The notes under the pieces: generated by a model
Database searches by the model: none
Told to the model about the DNA's origin: nothing
The model's input: only the letters and a program-made list of their open reading frames with translations
Source: an uncultured Bacilli bacterium
GTDB lineage: Bacteria; Bacillota_I; Bacilli_A; RF39; UBA660
Direction: 5' to 3'
Length of the DNA: 64,000 nt
NCBI GenBank assembly: GCA_934162425.1
Contig: CAKPIS010000004.1
Span: 35,480-99,479, forward strand
In this document: piece by piece, positions 61,035 through 64,000 of the stretch
Layout of the letters: each line of letters opens with the position of its first letter
Numbering within the stretch: the first letter of the stretch is position 1
Program-made: the position numbers and the translations under genes

Positions 61035-64000
61035 TTATTCCTCTAAAAAGTATAAATAACCTTTAAATGTACTACTAAATTCATTATAAAATTGTTGATA
61101 GGTATATTGTGTATTAAAATTCATAACACCACAATTAAAATTTGTTTTTGTACACATATCATCCATTCCTGATTTATTATAACCATCAGATAATATTATT
61201 TTATCTTCTTGTGGATTAGCATATTCAACAACCATAACATGTCCCCATTGACTACCTGATGATTTTGATAAAAATGAACCAGTTTTAATGTCTTTAATAT
61301 TTGTACTTCCCTTGAATTTTTTTGTTCCACAACCTCCATCTGCAGCACCACCTGGAAAGAATTGTCCACCATCACCATAACAACATACAACTCTAGAAAT
61401 AAGAGTTTTGTATTTAGCCTTAGTTAAACTTCCACTATCATATAAACCATTTATTATTTCTGCAGCCCTATTTCTTGCAAACCAAGGACATTCTCCTATA
61501 AATTCATTTGCATAATATGCCCATTTACTTGTATCATTCATATTCCATTCTGTAGGAGTTGGTCTTTTAGTTCTAATTGGATAATCATATATTTCGTCTT
61601 TAAATGAATTTAGTCTTATGAATTTAGTAAATTTATCAGAAGGCTGAATTATTACATTGTTTGATATAGAATCTTCATAAATCCATTTTTCATCACCAGC
61701 ATATATCGCAACTAGTGATTTGTCAGCTGAATAACCAATATCTCCTAATAACAATTTATCTTTAGTAATTTCAAATGAACTACTAATTATCTTTTGAATG
61801 TCATTGGTATTTCCAAAATTTTCATTTATTGTTGACCAATAAACCCAATTTACAAATCCAACAACTCCAAGACCTGTTTTAAATTCTGCAGGTGTGCCTG
61901 CAACTTCCCTTGTTTCAATTCCAAAATTATTTCCTTCAAAACCAGAAACTTTAGCTAATTTATCCTTATCATATGGAATTTTCTTAACATATTTGTTTGC
62001 AAATGATACAACTTTATTTCTTTTTGCCGCTAAATTCTGAGTATTACCAGTACAAACCGGTGCACCAACTTGCTGAATGTTGGTACTATCACCTTTCACA
62101 GTTGCAAGCGAAAAATTGGTATAAAATTTTGATAAAATAATATTATAATCACCTGTATTAGTCATTGCTTCTAGTGCAGATTGTTCCATACAATTTCCCG
62201 GATTACAGCCTCCACCTTCCCAATAAGAAACTTTTGCTGGATTACCATTTTTATCTAATATATATGTATCTTTTGATTTATTCCATGCACTATCATAAAG
62301 TTTTTTTTGATTATCAGAAAGTGGTCCATGGTTATTTCCATGCATAAGTCTATCATCTCCGCCAGTATTATAACCATAATATGGTTTTATATCACTAGAA
62401 TCACATCCCTTTTCAGTATGACAAAAATCTTGATCTGCAGTTGACCAAAGCATAGTCATTACATATGCACCAGAAGTTGGATCTTTTTTAGGAGAATGTC
62501 TGCTCAAAGTATACGTTTTAGCTGCAACCATCTGAGCAGCTAAAACATCAACATCTGTACTTCTTCCCATTTCTTCATACACAACACCCTTAATATACTC
62601 TTCTAAAGTTAAATAATGATCATAGTAGCTTTCTGTACAACTATCTATACTACTACATCCAGGTTTCTTTAAATCAACTAAAACATTAGCTTTTAAAAGT
62701 TCTGTGGTTGAAATAGAACCAGCATCAATAAGATTTGCCACGCATTCACTATTTTCATATACATACGGAGCAAATAGACTGCTTATTTCATATATGTTTT
62801 CTATAATAGCATCTTTTAATGCTTCTTGTTTATCTTTATATTCTTCTTTAATATCAGCAAACATTTTTTTATAACCATTATAACCAGTTATAAAACTTGG
62901 TCTTGATATTAAGTAAGAATATCCACCATCTGATTTAAAATAACTATCTTTTAAGTAACTCTTATATGAATCTTCACCCTTACCAAATTCTTCTAGTAAC
63001 TTATTAAGTCTTTTTCTTACTTTCTTTTTTCTAAATACAGCTAGATAAGTATCATCACCTACTATATCAGTTTCTTCTATATCATTTTTGCCACTATCAG
63101 TTGTAGTTTCCGTACTATCACTATCTTCAGTATCTTCATCCTTATCACTGGGCGTTGGTGCATTTAAATAACCTTTTACATTACCATTTATCATAACTTC
63201 ATAATAAGGAAGAGCAACAGTAGCCATAGCAACGGTTCCATCAACCCCAGGGTGACTTTCAAAAATGTCCTTTAACTCTTTTAGTGTTTCTTGGTCTTTT
63301 TCCGAATACTTTTCTTCAGCACCTTCATTATTAACATCACCATTTATACCAGTGGCAGTCAAAGAACAAAATATTATTACAGCGAAAACAACTAATCCTA
63401 CACCAATTCCAATAGCATATACTTTCCAATATTTAATAAGATGTTTAACTATCTTTTTAGTTTTCTCTATAGTTTCTTTTGTCTTTTGTACAGTTTCTTT
63501 TGCTTTATTAACAGCTCTTCCTGGTGCACTATTATTAACAGCATCCTTAGCTTTATTCTTAAGACCATTTCCTGCTCTTTTAGCAAAGTCTTTAGGTGTT
63601 CTAGGTCTATTATTCCACTTATTCTTTAACTCATCTTTCTTTCTTTGATAAGGATTTGGCTTTCTATCACTATTATTCTTTTTGTTAGAATCATTTTTCT
63701 TAGGAGTTTCATTTGGTGTTTTATTTTCCTTATCTTTCTTATTATTATTTTTATTATCACCATTATTTTCTTTATTATTTTTATTATTAGAATCTTCTTT
63801 ATTCTTATTGGTATTTTTTTTATCTTTGTCATCTAATCCATCACGTTTTTTTTCTTTATCTCTATCATTAGATTCATCTTTTTTATCTTTTTCCTTGTCT
63901 TTATCCTTATCATCTGAATCTTTTTTGTCTTTCGAATCAGAATCATCTTTTTTATCTTTATCATCTTTGTCTTTTGAATCAGAATCATCTTTTTTATCTT
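61035..64000 (-). CDS. SpoIID / NlpC-P60-like / CHAP wall hydrolase, T4SS locus (partial, N-terminus missing)
   Basis: The frame is open to the right edge, so the N-terminus is missing. From N to C: a Lys/Asp/Ser/Asn-rich region (63650-64000), a basic stretch, one membrane helix (near 63370-63420), a linker, a SpoIID-like domain (62103-62615; catalytic Glu in VVYEEM, and GGGCNPGNCMEQS where the usual motif is GRGHGVGMSQ), an NlpC/P60-like domain (61608-62015) whose GLDCSGF is GLGVVGF, and a CHAP domain (61143-61529; Cys in GECPWFARNRA, His in WGHVMVVE). It likely opens the wall for a type IV secretion channel. Confidence 0.85.
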   Translation of the reverse strand, partial: DKKDDSDSKDKDDKDKKDDSDSKDKKDSDDKDKDKEKDKKDESNDRDKEKKRDGLDDKDKKNTNKNKEDSNNKNNKENNGDNKNNNKKDKENKTPNETPKKNDSNKKNNSDRKPNPYQRKKDELKNKWNNRPRTPKDFAKRAGNGLKNKAKDAVNNSAPGRAVNKAKETVQKTKETIEKTKKIVKHLIKYWKVYAIGIGVGLVVFAVIIFCSLTATGINGDVNNEGAEEKYSEKDQETLKELKDIFESHPGVDGTVAMATVALPYYEVMINGNVKGYLNAPTPSDKDEDTEDSDSTETTTDSGKNDIEETDIVGDDTYLAVFRKKKVRKRLNKLLEEFGKGEDSYKSYLKDSYFKSDGGYSYLISRPSFITGYNGYKKMFADIKEEYKDKQEALKDAIIENIYEISSLFAPYVYENSECVANLIDAGSISTTELLKANVLVDLKKPGCSSIDSCTESYYDHYLTLEEYIKGVVYEEMGRSTDVDVLAAQMVAAKTYTLSRHSPKKDPTSGAYVMTMLWSTADQDFCHTEKGCDSSDIKPYYGYNTGGDDRLMHGNNHGPLSDNQKKLYDSAWNKSKDTYILDKNGNPAKVSYWEGGGCNPGNCMEQSALEAMTNTGDYNIILSKFYTNFSLATVKGDSTNIQQVGAPVCTGNTQNLAAKRNKVVSFANKYVKKIPYDKDKLAKVSGFEGNNFGIETREVAGTPAEFKTGLGVVGFVNWVYWSTINENFGNTNDIQKIISSSFEITKDKLLLGDIGYSADKSLVAIYAGDEKWIYEDSISNNVIIQPSDKFTKFIRLNSFKDEIYDYPIRTKRPTPTEWNMNDTSKWAYYANEFIGECPWFARNRAAEIINGLYDSGSLTKAKYKTLISRVVCCYGDGGQFFPGGAADGGCGTKKFKGSTNIKDIKTGSFLSKSSGSQWGHVMVVEYANPQEDKIILSDGYNKSGMDDMCTKTNFNCGVMNFNTQYTYQQFYNEFSSTFKGYLYFLEE

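Noticed and set aside
63265..63836. Plus-strand frames near the right edge
   Set aside because: They arise from the Lys/Asp/Asn-rich minus-strand codons and have no ribosome sites or recognisable domains.

Overview
The window is AT-rich chromosomal DNA from a walled, low-GC Bacillota, most likely a gut Bacilli lineage. Evidence for this is the set RNase Y, LiaF-type protein, PASTA kinase PrkC with PrpC, ScpA/ScpB, HelD, a serine T-box leader, a CIRCE element, an L20-type leader before infC-rpmI-rplT, and MurC, UppP and D-Ala-D-Ala carboxypeptidase for the wall. TGA ends several genes (for example the galE-like gene) and Trp is TGG, so the code is the standard bacterial one, not the mycoplasma code. 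Nearly all genes are on the minus strand. The species cannot be named from the sequence.

Layout. 1-5.4 kb: an accessory island of transporters (two MFS proteins, one MATE-like protein, one partial MFS protein) and a HAD phosphatase, with three copies of a repeat carrying a hairpin, each behind a plus-strand promoter-like sequence. 5.4-15.9 kb: TPM/LemA membrane pair, a serine-regulated operon (acetyltransferase, DUF1653, alarmone-hydrolase-like HD protein, serS, tdk), YebC, HelD, LiaF-like protein and an amine-dehydrogenase-like enzyme. 16.0-17.8 kb: tRNA-Ser and a six-gene tRNA operon (Val, Thr, Tyr, Gln, Lys, Leu). 17.8-30.6 kb: S1-domain protein, Nfu scaffold, RNase Y, DacF-like carboxypeptidase, glutamate/aspartate-type symporter, CIRCE-controlled htpG, UppP, HolA, and infC-rpmI-rplT. 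30.6-35.7 kb: rlmN-prpC-prkC-rsgA-rpe, a ribosome and cell-wall signalling operon. 36.7-38.3 kb: a surface-protein module with a G9 tract inside its promoter, flanked by 33-bp direct repeats. 38.3-43.8 kb: fmt, rseP, cdsA, galE and small membrane proteins. 44-55.6 kb: tRNA-Met, polysaccharide deacetylase, MurC, tRNA-Leu, SOD, slipin, ScpA/ScpB, RmuC. 55.6-57.4 kb: tandem DUF1016/YhcG nuclease genes, one broken by a nonsense codon. 57.8-64 kb: a type IV secretion or conjugation locus with a VirD4-like coupling protein, an anchored lipoprotein and a large cell-wall hydrolase that runs off the right edge.

The best candidates for something undescribed are: (i) the promoter with the G9 tract and its repeat-flanked surface gene; (ii) the repeated hairpin elements paired with the transporters; (iii) the secretion-locus hydrolase, which joins SpoIID, an NlpC/P60 fold lacking catalytic Cys and His, and CHAP; (iv) the duplicated YhcG-type nucleases, whose recognition domain has diverged while the nuclease domain stayed nearly identical; (v) an L20 ribosomal protein fused to a Rho-N/SAP-like tail.
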